64,000 nt of DNA from JBAIYU01 sp036763085 (lineage in GTDB: Bacteria; Bacillota; Negativicutes; DSM-1736; Dendrosporobacteraceae): positions 1 to 64,000 of the forward strand of contig NZ_JBAIYU010000009.1 of NCBI RefSeq assembly GCF_036763085.1. Reading direction: 5' to 3'. Each line of letters opens with the position of its first letter. Positions within the stretch are counted from its first letter, which is position 1. This document shows positions 41,465 through 49,461 of the stretch, piece after piece. A program made the translations under genes and the position numbers. The notes under the pieces were generated by a model that made no database searches, had not been told where the DNA came from, and was given only the letters and a program-made list of their open reading frames with translations.

Positions 41465-43117
41465 ATGAGGAGCGATATCGTAAAAAAAGGTTCTACACGT
41501 GCCGCACATCGTGCGTTATTTTACTCAATGGGTTATACGCCGCAGGATTTAGACAAGCCATTAATTGGTGTTGTTAATGCCTTCAATGAGATTATTCCAG
41601 GTCATATACATCTGCGCACCATTGCTGAAGCAGCGAAGTTGGGGGTTGCTGCTGCAGGCGGTACACCTGTTGAGTTCCCGTCCATTGGTATTTGCGACGG
41701 TATCGCTATGGGGCATGATGGTATGAGGTATCCCTTAGCAAGCCGTGAACTAATTGCTGACTCAATCGAATCAGTTGCTATGGGGCATGCTTTTGACGGA
41801 TTAGTGCTTATACCCAACTGCGATAAAATCGTTCCAGGAATGTTGATGGCAGCGGCTCGCCTTAATATTCCGTGTGTTGTAGTAAGCGGCGGTCCAATGA
41901 TGGCAGGTCGGTATAAAGGCAAGGATGTTAGTGTAAGCAACATATTTGAAGCTGCTGGCCTATTTGAGGCTGGAAAAATAGACGCGGCTCAACTTGACTC
42001 TATGGAGAAATCTGCCTGTCCAGGGTGCGGTTCTTGTGCCGGCCTTTTTACAGCAAACACAATGAACTGTTTAACAGAAGCTCTAGGTATGGGTGTTCCC
42101 GGCAATGGAACAATTCCGGCCGCTCATTTTGGCGCAAGAAAGATGCTAGCCAAAAAAGCCGGAGCGCTTATTCTTGATTTAGTAAAAAAAGATATAAAAC
42201 CTCGTGATATTATGACTATGAAAGCGTTTGAAAATGCGATTGCTGTGGATATGGGAATAGGCGGTTCTTCCAATACGGTATTGCATTTGACGGCTATTGC
42301 CAATGAAGCAGGATTAGAGCTTCCTCTCGATTTATTTGACAGTATTAGTGCTAAGACTCCTTATATAACAAAACTTAGTCCTGGAGGCACACACCATATC
42401 CAAGATTTGAACGAGGCAGGCGGCATTTCTGCAGTTATGAAAGAATTAGCTAAACGCGGGCTTATTCACACAGAAGCCTTGACTATAGACGGAACTATTG
42501 AAGAGCGAATTAAAAATGCTGAAATTCTAGATTCTGATATTATAAAATCGGTAGATAATCCTTACCGCAGCAGGGGTGGGATAGCCATTCTAAAAGGTAA
42601 CCTCGCTCCAGACCGAGCTGTAGTCAAGGAAAGCGCTGTTGCGGAAGACATGTTAGTATTTAAGGGTAAAGCGCGTGTTTTTGACTCCGAAGATCTTGCG
42701 ATTGAAGCCATACTGGATAAAAAGGTATTTGATAACGAGGTTGTTGTTATTCGTTACGAAGGTCCTAAAGGTGGGCCAGGCATGCGAGAAATGCTCAATC
42801 CGACTGCAGTAATAGCAGGTATGGGTTTGCGTGTTGCGCTTATTACTGACGGTCGTTTCAGCGGTGCTACCCGTGGTGCCTGTATTGGACATGTTTCACC
42901 TGAGGCGGCGGAAGGTGGACCAATAGCTCTTGTTGAGGAAGGCGATATTATATCCATTGATATACCTGGACGTGTAATGGAAGTTCTAGTAAGTGATGAA
43001 GAGTTAGAAAAACGTAAAGCTTCTTGGAAGAAGCCGCAGCCGAAAGTAACGAGTGGTTACTTAGCACGTTATGCAAAACTTGTTACATCCGCAAGTCAAG
43101 GGGCGGTTTTAAAATAG
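41465..43117 (+). CDS. ilvD: Dihydroxy-acid dehydratase
   Basis: Iron-sulphur dehydratase that makes 2-oxoisovalerate (precursor of valine and of pantothenate) and the isoleucine equivalent. The 550-residue protein has the cluster Cys in LIPNCDKIVPGM and SACPGCGSCAGLFTANTMNC, and TDGRFSGATRGACIGHVSPEA near the C-terminus. It lies last in the panB-panE-ilvD operon, where it would supply the PanB substrate. GAGGTGGGG precedes the ATG. Confidence 0.95.
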   Translation: MRSDIVKKGSTRAAHRALFYSMGYTPQDLDKPLIGVVNAFNEIIPGHIHLRTIAEAAKLGVAAAGGTPVEFPSIGICDGIAMGHDGMRYPLASRELIADSIESVAMGHAFDGLVLIPNCDKIVPGMLMAAARLNIPCVVVSGGPMMAGRYKGKDVSVSNIFEAAGLFEAGKIDAAQLDSMEKSACPGCGSCAGLFTANTMNCLTEALGMGVPGNGTIPAAHFGARKMLAKKAGALILDLVKKDIKPRDIMTMKAFENAIAVDMGIGGSSNTVLHLTAIANEAGLELPLDLFDSISAKTPYITKLSPGGTHHIQDLNEAGGISAVMKELAKRGLIHTEALTIDGTIEERIKNAEILDSDIIKSVDNPYRSRGGIAILKGNLAPDRAVVKESAVAEDMLVFKGKARVFDSEDLAIEAILDKKVFDNEVVVIRYEGPKGGPGMREMLNPTAVIAGMGLRVALITDGRFSGATRGACIGHVSPEAAEGGPIALVEEGDIISIDIPGRVMEVLVSDEELEKRKASWKKPQPKVTSGYLARYAKLVTSASQGAVLK

Positions 43118-43124
43118 CTTACAA

Positions 43125-43174
43125 AAGTATCCCCTCCCCAAACTGATTTAGTTTGTGAGGGGATACTTATTTTT
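43125..43174 (+). terminator. Terminator after ilvD
   Basis: Stem AAGTATCCCCTC / GAGGGGATACTT, loop about 20 bases partly self-pairing, then a T-rich tail. Confidence 0.88.
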
Positions 43175-43283
43175 AGCGGAGATAAAGTGTGTAATTGCAA
43201 TAAAGGGTTTTGATTGTACATTTAGTATAATTATTATATTAACAAGTAATTATTAATAGTATTCGGAGAAGGGAGGCACTTCC

Positions 43284-44453
43284 TTGACACTTGATATTCG
43301 AAAACTAGTAGAGAAACATAATTCCTCAGTTATAGAGCTGCGCAGATATTTCCATACCTATCCAGAGTTAAGCGGACAGGAATATAATACTCAGAAAAAA
43401 ATCATGTCAGAACTGCAAGAATTAGGATTAAGCCCTAGAGCCGCTGCCAATACAGGTGTTATAGTAGAAATAGAAGGTGCTTTTCCAGGAAAGACTATAG
43501 CTTTAAGGGCAGATATGGATGCTTTGAAACTTCAGGACGAAATTACTAAGCCTTACCGATCTAAAAACCACGGTGTATGTCATGCATGTGGTCACGATGG
43601 ACATATTGCAATGCTTGTAGGTATTGCTAAAGTTTTATATGAGATCAAAGGACAAATGGCAGGTAAAATAAGGTTGCTGTTTCAGCCGAGCGAAGAAGAA
43701 TTTCCTGGGGGCGCACAGCAGCTTATTAAAGAAGGGGCTCTAGTTGGAGTCGACGCGATTATTGCCGCGCATCTGTGGCAGACAGTCGAAGCCGGAACTA
43801 TAGGTGTTTCTTACGGAAGACTGATGGCATCACCTGACGAATTTACCATTACTATTAAGGGACGGGGCGGACATGGTTCAATGCCTCATCAGACAATCGA
43901 CCCTATACTTGTAGGAGCTCAAATTGTTATTTCATTAAATACTATTATCAGCCGGAATATTGATCCTATGGAAAATGCGGTAGTATCTCTAGGTTTATTT
44001 AAATCCGGCGAGGTATTCAATGTTATCCCAGACACTGCAGTTCTAAAAGGTACTGTGCGATCTTTTGATCAGAATATTCGTCTTCAAATCTTTGAACGGA
44101 TAGAAAAAATAGCTCGAGGCATTGGCCAAGCAGCAGGTGCTGAGGTAATTTTAGACAAGGTACTCGGGTTTGGGCCCGTTGTCAACCATCCTGAAATCGT
44201 TAAAGAAGTTGTTCAAGCAGCAAAAGAAGTAATTTCCCCTGATAAGATAATAGAAATCAAGCCAGTAATGGGTGGGGAAGATTTCTCTTGTTATTTGGAA
44301 AAGGTGCCAGGAATGATGGTTTTCGTCGGCTCTGGAAATGAACAAAAGAATATAACTTTTCCTCATCATCATCCTAAATTTGATATTGATGAAAGCGTAT
44401 TATCGTTAGGGATGGAGATTATGCTTAGAACAGCTTTAAATTTAGCTAAATAA
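43284..44453 (+). CDS. M20 family amidohydrolase (N-acyl-amino-acid type)
   Basis: Metal-dependent hydrolase of 389 residues that releases an acyl group from an amino acid or related compound (IAA-amino acid hydrolase/hippurate hydrolase branch). It has CHACGHDGHIAML, FQPSEEEFPGGAQQLI with catalytic Glu, the dimerisation domain with GRGGHGSMPHQTIDPI, and PVMGGEDFSCYL. The start is a TTG at 43284 after GGGAGG. The ferredoxin gene begins 17 bases behind its stop, so the two may be cotranscribed. Physiological substrate unknown. Confidence 0.9.
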   Translation: MTLDIRKLVEKHNSSVIELRRYFHTYPELSGQEYNTQKKIMSELQELGLSPRAAANTGVIVEIEGAFPGKTIALRADMDALKLQDEITKPYRSKNHGVCHACGHDGHIAMLVGIAKVLYEIKGQMAGKIRLLFQPSEEEFPGGAQQLIKEGALVGVDAIIAAHLWQTVEAGTIGVSYGRLMASPDEFTITIKGRGGHGSMPHQTIDPILVGAQIVISLNTIISRNIDPMENAVVSLGLFKSGEVFNVIPDTAVLKGTVRSFDQNIRLQIFERIEKIARGIGQAAGAEVILDKVLGFGPVVNHPEIVKEVVQAAKEVISPDKIIEIKPVMGGEDFSCYLEKVPGMMVFVGSGNEQKNITFPHHHPKFDIDESVLSLGMEIMLRTALNLAK

Positions 44454-44469
44454 TTGGGGGGATGATAAT

Positions 44470-44862
44470 ATGCAAAAAGTAAAGAGAAAAATAGTTAAGA
44501 TACAAGAAGAACTATGTACGGGCTGTGGGAAATGTGTTTCACCTTGTGCAGAAGGTGCTATTGAAATAATTGAAGGCAAGGCAAAAGTGCGCCGGGAAGA
44601 ACTTTGTGATGGAGCGGGTTTTTGCCTAGGGGTTTGCCCTACTGGAGCTTTGTTATTAGAAGAACGCGAAGTTAATGCATTTGATGAAGAAGCAGTACAT
44701 GAACACAAGAAGGTTATCGCCAATAAGCCGGAATTTAATGTTACTATGAAATGTTCGTTATGTGACGTTACAGAATATGAACGCCCGCTAATTCCTATAA
44801 AATCTAAAGGGGATAGTGAATGGGTGTGTGTGCGCTGTATACCAAAGCTTATTCATGGTTAG
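44470..44862 (+). CDS. Ferredoxin-type 2x[4Fe-4S] protein with C-terminal Cys-pair domain
   Basis: A 130-residue iron-sulphur protein. Two cluster motifs, CTGCGKCVSPC and CDGAGFCLGVCP, occupy the first 60 residues; the second lacks one Cys in its usual place (Ala in CDGAGFC). The C-terminal part has CSLC and CVRC pairs, suggesting a further metal site. It may serve as an electron carrier or sensor. The ATG follows TTGGGGGGATG. Such proteins are annotated generally as 4Fe-4S binding protein in anaerobes. Confidence 0.85.
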   Translation: MQKVKRKIVKIQEELCTGCGKCVSPCAEGAIEIIEGKAKVRREELCDGAGFCLGVCPTGALLLEEREVNAFDEEAVHEHKKVIANKPEFNVTMKCSLCDVTEYERPLIPIKSKGDSEWVCVRCIPKLIHG

Positions 44863-44904
44863 TGAATAAGTTAGTTGTTATTACATATTGGAGTGATTTT
44901 GTTT

Positions 44905-45363
44905 ATGCATATAGTCTTAGTTGAACCCGAGATACCGGGCAACACGGGTAATATTGCGCGGCTTTGCGCTGCAACTGGAACCGAGCTTCACTTAGTAAGG
45001 CCGCTAGGGTTTTCAGTAGACGATAGATATCTAAAGAGAGCAGGTCTTGACTACTGGCACTTAGTAAAAGTGCATTATCATGATAATTTTGCTGAAGTTA
45101 TTGAAAAATATCCAGATAATACCTTTTATTTCAATACTACTAAAACGACCAGACCTTTCACTGATGTAAAGTTTGAGGCTGAAGATATGCTAGTGTTTGG
45201 TAAAGAAACGGCAGGATTGCCAGAAGAAATACTAAATATTAAACGAGAAAACTGCATTAGAATACCGATGTTAGATGATGCTAGATCACTTAACCTATCA
45301 AACGCTGCTGCAATAGTTGTATATGAAGCGCTTAGACAGCTTAAATTCCCCAATTTAGGCTAG
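44905..45363 (+). CDS. trmL: tRNA (cytidine(34)-2'-O)-methyltransferase TrmL
   Basis: SPOUT-family enzyme that methylates the wobble nucleotide of certain leucine tRNAs. The 152-residue protein has IVLVEPEIPGNTGNIARLCAATG, the knot region DMLVFGKETAGLPEEIL, and RIPMLDDARSLNLSNAAAIVVYEA. The start is the ATG at 44905 (MHIVLVEP), preceded at a somewhat long distance by TTGGAG. It is followed by the Nfo-like gene in the same direction. Confidence 0.93.
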   Translation: MHIVLVEPEIPGNTGNIARLCAATGTELHLVRPLGFSVDDRYLKRAGLDYWHLVKVHYHDNFAEVIEKYPDNTFYFNTTKTTRPFTDVKFEAEDMLVFGKETAGLPEEILNIKRENCIRIPMLDDARSLNLSNAAAIVVYEALRQLKFPNLG

Positions 45364-45394
45364 TATAAAAAGATGTTAAAGTTGGTGAATAGAT

Positions 45395-46246
45395 ATGTTA
45401 GCAAAGTTTGGACCTGCCGGCAACCCGGATGCCTTTTATGAAAGTGGCAAAAAAGCCTCGGTAGAAATGCCAGAATGGTTGGCTGGATTAAAATTATCGG
45501 CATATGAGTATCAGTGCAGCCGAGGTGCTAATATTAAGGAAGATACGGCTAGGGCTATTGGAAATAAAGCCGAAGAGCATGGTATAAGTCTTAGCATACA
45601 TGCGCCATATTATATTAGTCTAGGTGCTGAGGATGAAACAATTGTCGCCAATACTCAAAATCATTTCATGAAAACGATGCAGGCCGCTCATTGGATGAGA
45701 GCAGACAGAATTGTTTTCCATATTGGAGGACCTGGTAAACAAGCACGTACGGCAGCCATGGAACGATCAAAAAAAGCTTTTGCCGAAGTACTAGAATTAG
45801 CAGATAGGCGTGGTTTGACAGGTGTATATCTTATGCCGGAAACAATGGGTAAACAGAATCAATTAGGTAATTTAGAGGAAGTCCTGGAGTTGTGCAAAAT
45901 GTCAAAATGGGTTATACCTGCCGTTGATTTTGGACATTTACATGCGGTGACCGGAGGACAGTACACTACTAAAGAGGAATTTGCCCAAGTATTTAATCGA
46001 ATTGGCGAAGTTTTAGGTAATGATGTTGCTAGGCATTTACATATACACTTTAGCAGAATAGAATTTACAAAAGCCGGGGAAAAAAGGCATTGGACGTTTG
46101 ACGATCCCTATGGTCCGCCGCACCAGCCGCTAATCGAACTTTGCGCTGAACAGCATTATGCGCCGAGGATAATATGCGAGTCTGCTGGTACTCAGGCTGT
46201 CGATGCTTTGGCGATGCAAAATTTATATTATTCGCTTTTAAAGTGA
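45395..46246 (+). CDS. Endonuclease IV-like TIM-barrel protein
   Basis: A 283-residue xylose-isomerase-like TIM barrel of the AP-endonuclease family 2. Metal-ligand candidates are seen in LSIHAPYYISLG, FHIGGPG, PETMGK, AVDFGHLHA, HIHFSRIEFT and CESAG. It resembles deoxyribonuclease IV proteins of Firmicutes that act on abasic sites, though it is more diverged from E. coli Nfo. It starts 31 bases after trmL. Confidence 0.83.
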   Translation: MLAKFGPAGNPDAFYESGKKASVEMPEWLAGLKLSAYEYQCSRGANIKEDTARAIGNKAEEHGISLSIHAPYYISLGAEDETIVANTQNHFMKTMQAAHWMRADRIVFHIGGPGKQARTAAMERSKKAFAEVLELADRRGLTGVYLMPETMGKQNQLGNLEEVLELCKMSKWVIPAVDFGHLHAVTGGQYTTKEEFAQVFNRIGEVLGNDVARHLHIHFSRIEFTKAGEKRHWTFDDPYGPPHQPLIELCAEQHYAPRIICESAGTQAVDALAMQNLYYSLLK

Positions 46247-46336
46247 AGATTTGTGATGATTATCCAATAATTTGGAAATGTTAGTATTAAAATAAAAAAA
46301 TAAACATACTATAATTGATGTATACGGAGGTATATA

Positions 46337-46687
46337 ATGACTACTTATGATAAAGCTCACGAACTAGCCAAAGCCTTAAAAAATTCGGACGAATATCGTT
46401 CATTTTTAGCTGCTAAAAACAGTGTAGAAGCGGATGCGCAAGCTAAACAAATGGTGCAGGATTTTATAGCCAGACAAATGGAAGTTCAATATGAAATGAT
46501 GTCAGGGAAACCTGAGGATAAAAATAAAGTTGAACAGCTTCAAAAAATGTATGAACTACTTATAGTCAATAGCAAAGCAAAAGACTTTGTTCATGCGCAT
46601 ATGCGATTTAATCAAATTATTGGTGACATTTACAAAATAATTGGTGACTCCGTCGCCGAAGGAATGGATTTCTTTGCAAAAGAATAA
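46337..46687 (+). CDS. YlbF/YmcA family regulator
   Basis: A 116-residue helical protein of the YlbF family (DUF964). Bacillus relatives form the Y-complex that partners RNase Y and affects sporulation and competence; here the role is inferred. Features: MTTYDKAHELAKALKNSDEYRSF and MRFNQIIGDIYKIIGD. GGAGG precedes the ATG. Its 3' end overlaps the preferred start of murB by 14 bases. Confidence 0.88.
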   Translation: MTTYDKAHELAKALKNSDEYRSFLAAKNSVEADAQAKQMVQDFIARQMEVQYEMMSGKPEDKNKVEQLQKMYELLIVNSKAKDFVHAHMRFNQIIGDIYKIIGDSVAEGMDFFAKE

Positions 46688-47591
46688 TGAATTCTTAAAT
46701 AAAATTGAAAAAATAATTCCCAGCGACCGACTGCTAATAGATGAGCCATTAGCTAACCACACTACTTTTCGTATTGGAGGGCCGGCCGATTACTTTGTGC
46801 TGCCTGCTTCTGTTGAAGAGGTTACGAGTGTAGCGAAGTTAGCTAAAGACTATGATATTCCTGTTACAATTCTAGGAAATGGTTCAAATGTACTTGTTTT
46901 AGATAATGGAATTCGTGGGTTAGTTTTGAAGTTTAGCAAAGAAATGTCACGAATAAGACATGAAGGCAATCATATTTTTGCTGGAGCAGGCGCATTATTA
47001 CGTGATGTTTCTCGTTATGCGGCCGATCTTGGCTTATCTGGGATGGAGTTTGCTATTGGTATCCCTGGCAGTATTGGCGGAGCTGTATTTATGAATGCCG
47101 GTGCTTATGAAGGCGAAATGAGCCATATTGTTCAGTCAGTAACAGCGGTTTGCGCTGACGGTAGTGTAATACGTTTTAACAAAGAGGAAATTGAATTCTC
47201 TTATCGGCATAGTGTCTTTCATGAAAACCATTGCACCATTTGTGAAGTAGAGTTAGCTTTTAAAAATGGTGAACAAACCTTAATAAGAAATAAGATGGGC
47301 GATTTTACCACAAAGAGAGAAACAAAACAACCAATTGAAATGCCTAGTGCAGGAAGCACGTTTAAGCGTCCTCCTGGTCATTTTGCAGGAACCTTAATCG
47401 AGCAGACCGGTCTAAAAGGACTATCAATCGGCGGAGCTCAAGTTTCTCCTAAACACGCAGGTTTTATAATAAATGCTGGCGGTGCTACTGCTAAGGATGT
47501 TTTGGACCTTATAAAAGAAGTACAGCAGCGTGTTTATGAGAAGCATGGAGTAATGTTGCACCCAGAAGTACGAACTTTGGGCGAGGAATAA
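46674..47591 (+). CDS. murB: UDP-N-acetylenolpyruvoylglucosamine reductase
   Basis: FAD-dependent second committed step of peptidoglycan precursor synthesis. The 305-residue protein has NHTTFRIGGPADYFVLP, the FAD loop TILGNGSNVLVLDNGIRGLV, GIPGSIGGAVFMNAGAYEGEM, SYRHSVF and PSAGSTFKRPPGHFAG; this is the short type II enzyme. The start is most likely the TTG at 46674, which follows GAAGGAATGG; a TTG at 46641 is less well placed. A terminator follows. Confidence 0.94.
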   Translation: MQKNNEFLNKIEKIIPSDRLLIDEPLANHTTFRIGGPADYFVLPASVEEVTSVAKLAKDYDIPVTILGNGSNVLVLDNGIRGLVLKFSKEMSRIRHEGNHIFAGAGALLRDVSRYAADLGLSGMEFAIGIPGSIGGAVFMNAGAYEGEMSHIVQSVTAVCADGSVIRFNKEEIEFSYRHSVFHENHCTICEVELAFKNGEQTLIRNKMGDFTTKRETKQPIEMPSAGSTFKRPPGHFAGTLIEQTGLKGLSIGGAQVSPKHAGFIINAGGATAKDVLDLIKEVQQRVYEKHGVMLHPEVRTLGEE

Positions 47592-47628
47592 AAAGCAGCG
47601 AGGAAAATATACCTCGCTGCTTTTTGCA
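47591..47628 (+). terminator. Terminator after murB
   Basis: Stem AAAAGCAGCGAGG / CCTCGCTGCTTTT with T-run. Confidence 0.92.
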
Positions 47629-47686
47629 GGTAAAAACTTCGCTAATGTGGAATATAATTACATAAACCGACAAAGGGAGGTATATC

Positions 47687-49297
47687 ATGAGGCTAACATT
47701 TTTAGGAGCGGCCAAAATGGTGACGGGGTCATCTTTTTTACTTGAGGTTGGATCGAAAAAGCTACTTGTTGACTGCGGTATGTTTCAGGGTTCTAAACCC
47801 GTTAGAGCATTAAACTATCGAGACTTTGCCTTTGACCCTACTTCGCTGGATTATGTGCTTCTTACTCACGCACATATTGATCATAGCGGACTGTTGCCAA
47901 AGTTATGCAAAAGCGGCTTTAGGGGACCTATTTTCGCAACTAAAGTAACTGCCGAATTATGCAATATAATGCTTCCGGATAGTGCTCACATACAAGAATT
48001 TGATGCGGAAATTGCTAATCGCAAAGGACAGCGGGCGGGTAAAAAGCCTGTAGAACCGCTTTATACAATAGAAGATGCATATAATTGTTTACAACAATTC
48101 TCACCAGTTTTATATGACAGTGAATTTCAGTTATCTGAAGAAATTACAGTTAGGTTTAGAGATGCGGGCCATATCTTAGGATCGTCAATTGTCGAAGTTG
48201 TGGTAAATGAAAATGGCAAAAAAACAAAGCTGCTATTTTCGGGAGATTTAGGGCAACCTGACCAGCCGATAATCAAAGATCCTACTCTAATTACCGAAGC
48301 AGACTTTATTATTACTGAGTCTACCTACGGTAATCGCAAGCATGAGCAATACGACAAGGAAGAAAAACTGGCCGAGATTATAAATGACACCATGGCCCGA
48401 GGTGGAAACATTATAATTCCGTCGTTCGCGGTCGGCAGAACTCAAGCTATTTTATATTATTTGCATAAATTGCTGAAAGCAGGGAAAATTCAAGATATAC
48501 CTGTTATAATTGATAGCCCGTTAGCAATATCAGCGACAGATATTTTTATGCACAATACCCAGGAATACGACAGCGAAGCTTACGATATGTTGGTAAATGA
48601 TAAAAATAACCCTTTAAAGCTTCCTCAACTGAAATTCACTAAAACAGCGGATGAGTCAAAAGCTTTAAATAGTATGGACCATCCGGCAATAATAATTTCT
48701 GCCAGTGGCATGGCAGACGCCGGACGTATTCTTCATCACTTAAAGCATAATCTATGGCGGCCGGAAAGCAGCATACTATTTGTCGGCTATCAGGCAGAAG
48801 GAAGTATGGGGCGTCGACTTATTGAGGGCGCCAAACGTGTTAAAATAATGGGTGAAGAAATTAGTGTAAAAGCTCAAATTTATAACCTTGATGGTTTTTC
48901 TGCTCATGCTGACCAAGATCAGCTATTAGATTGGTTAAGTAACTTTAGTGATCCTAAGCCCGCTAATATTTTCCTAGTACATGGCGAAGCAGATGCATCC
49001 GGACCTTTAGCTGAAATTATTAAAGAGCGGTTGGATTTATCTAGCTATATACCTCAGTATGGTGATGTTGCAATAATTGATGGACGGGAATGGCGGATTG
49101 AACAAACAGATCTATCTAGCCTTGAGCCGTCAGTTAAGGAACTAGAAGATTACTTGAATCAAGCCGAAGTTTTTTATAACCTTGAGCGTAAACGTTTAGT
49201 GAATATTGTAGCTAATGATCCAAGTAAGCTTTCTGAAGTTATTATCCGCATTGAGAAAGTATTAAAGTATTTGAAAAAACTGACAAACGACTTATAA
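47687..49297 (+). CDS. Beta-CASP metallo-beta-lactamase family hydrolase (RNA-processing type)
   Basis: A 536-residue zinc-dependent nuclease-like protein. Metal motif LTHAHIDHSGLLPKL, FRDAGHILGSS, FSGDLGQ, then the beta-CASP domain (about 200-370) with IIPSFAVGRTQ and ISASGMADAGRILHHL, and a final domain with DGFSAHADQDQLLDWL and FLVHGE. Such proteins resemble CPSF-type RNases (YSH1 group). Substrate in this organism is unknown. GGAGG precedes the ATG; the gene is a single unit. Confidence 0.88.
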   Translation: MRLTFLGAAKMVTGSSFLLEVGSKKLLVDCGMFQGSKPVRALNYRDFAFDPTSLDYVLLTHAHIDHSGLLPKLCKSGFRGPIFATKVTAELCNIMLPDSAHIQEFDAEIANRKGQRAGKKPVEPLYTIEDAYNCLQQFSPVLYDSEFQLSEEITVRFRDAGHILGSSIVEVVVNENGKKTKLLFSGDLGQPDQPIIKDPTLITEADFIITESTYGNRKHEQYDKEEKLAEIINDTMARGGNIIIPSFAVGRTQAILYYLHKLLKAGKIQDIPVIIDSPLAISATDIFMHNTQEYDSEAYDMLVNDKNNPLKLPQLKFTKTADESKALNSMDHPAIIISASGMADAGRILHHLKHNLWRPESSILFVGYQAEGSMGRRLIEGAKRVKIMGEEISVKAQIYNLDGFSAHADQDQLLDWLSNFSDPKPANIFLVHGEADASGPLAEIIKERLDLSSYIPQYGDVAIIDGREWRIEQTDLSSLEPSVKELEDYLNQAEVFYNLERKRLVNIVANDPSKLSEVIIRIEKVLKYLKKLTNDL

Positions 49298-49354
49298 AGT
49301 AGATATTAAACCAGGTAAAATCAATAATATTTCTTTTAAAATTAACTTTAATAA

Positions 49355-49383
49355 TTGACAAGTCGATCGGTTGTATAATATAG
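49355..49383 (+). promoter_or_regulatory. Putative promoter with overlapping palindromic operator
   Basis: TTGACA (49355-49360) with ATATAG 17 bases further, and a TATAAT at 49374 at too short a distance. Between them lies ACAAGTCGATCGGTTGT, an imperfect palindrome around CGATCG, of the kind bound by TetR-family repressors. The repressor is not in the window. Confidence 0.4.
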
Positions 49384-49402
49384 TGGTCTGTATATGTACA
49401 CT

Positions 49403-49441
49403 AAAAGGGATGTATGTAAAATTACAGACATCCCTTTTCTT
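49403..49441 (+). terminator. Terminator or attenuator upstream of typA
   Basis: Stem AAAAGGGATGT / ACATCCCTTTT with T-rich tail, about 25 bases before the typA start and downstream of the promoter at 49355. It may be an attenuator of typA. Confidence 0.7.
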
Positions 49442-49461
49442 TATTTATTAGGAGGTTTTTT

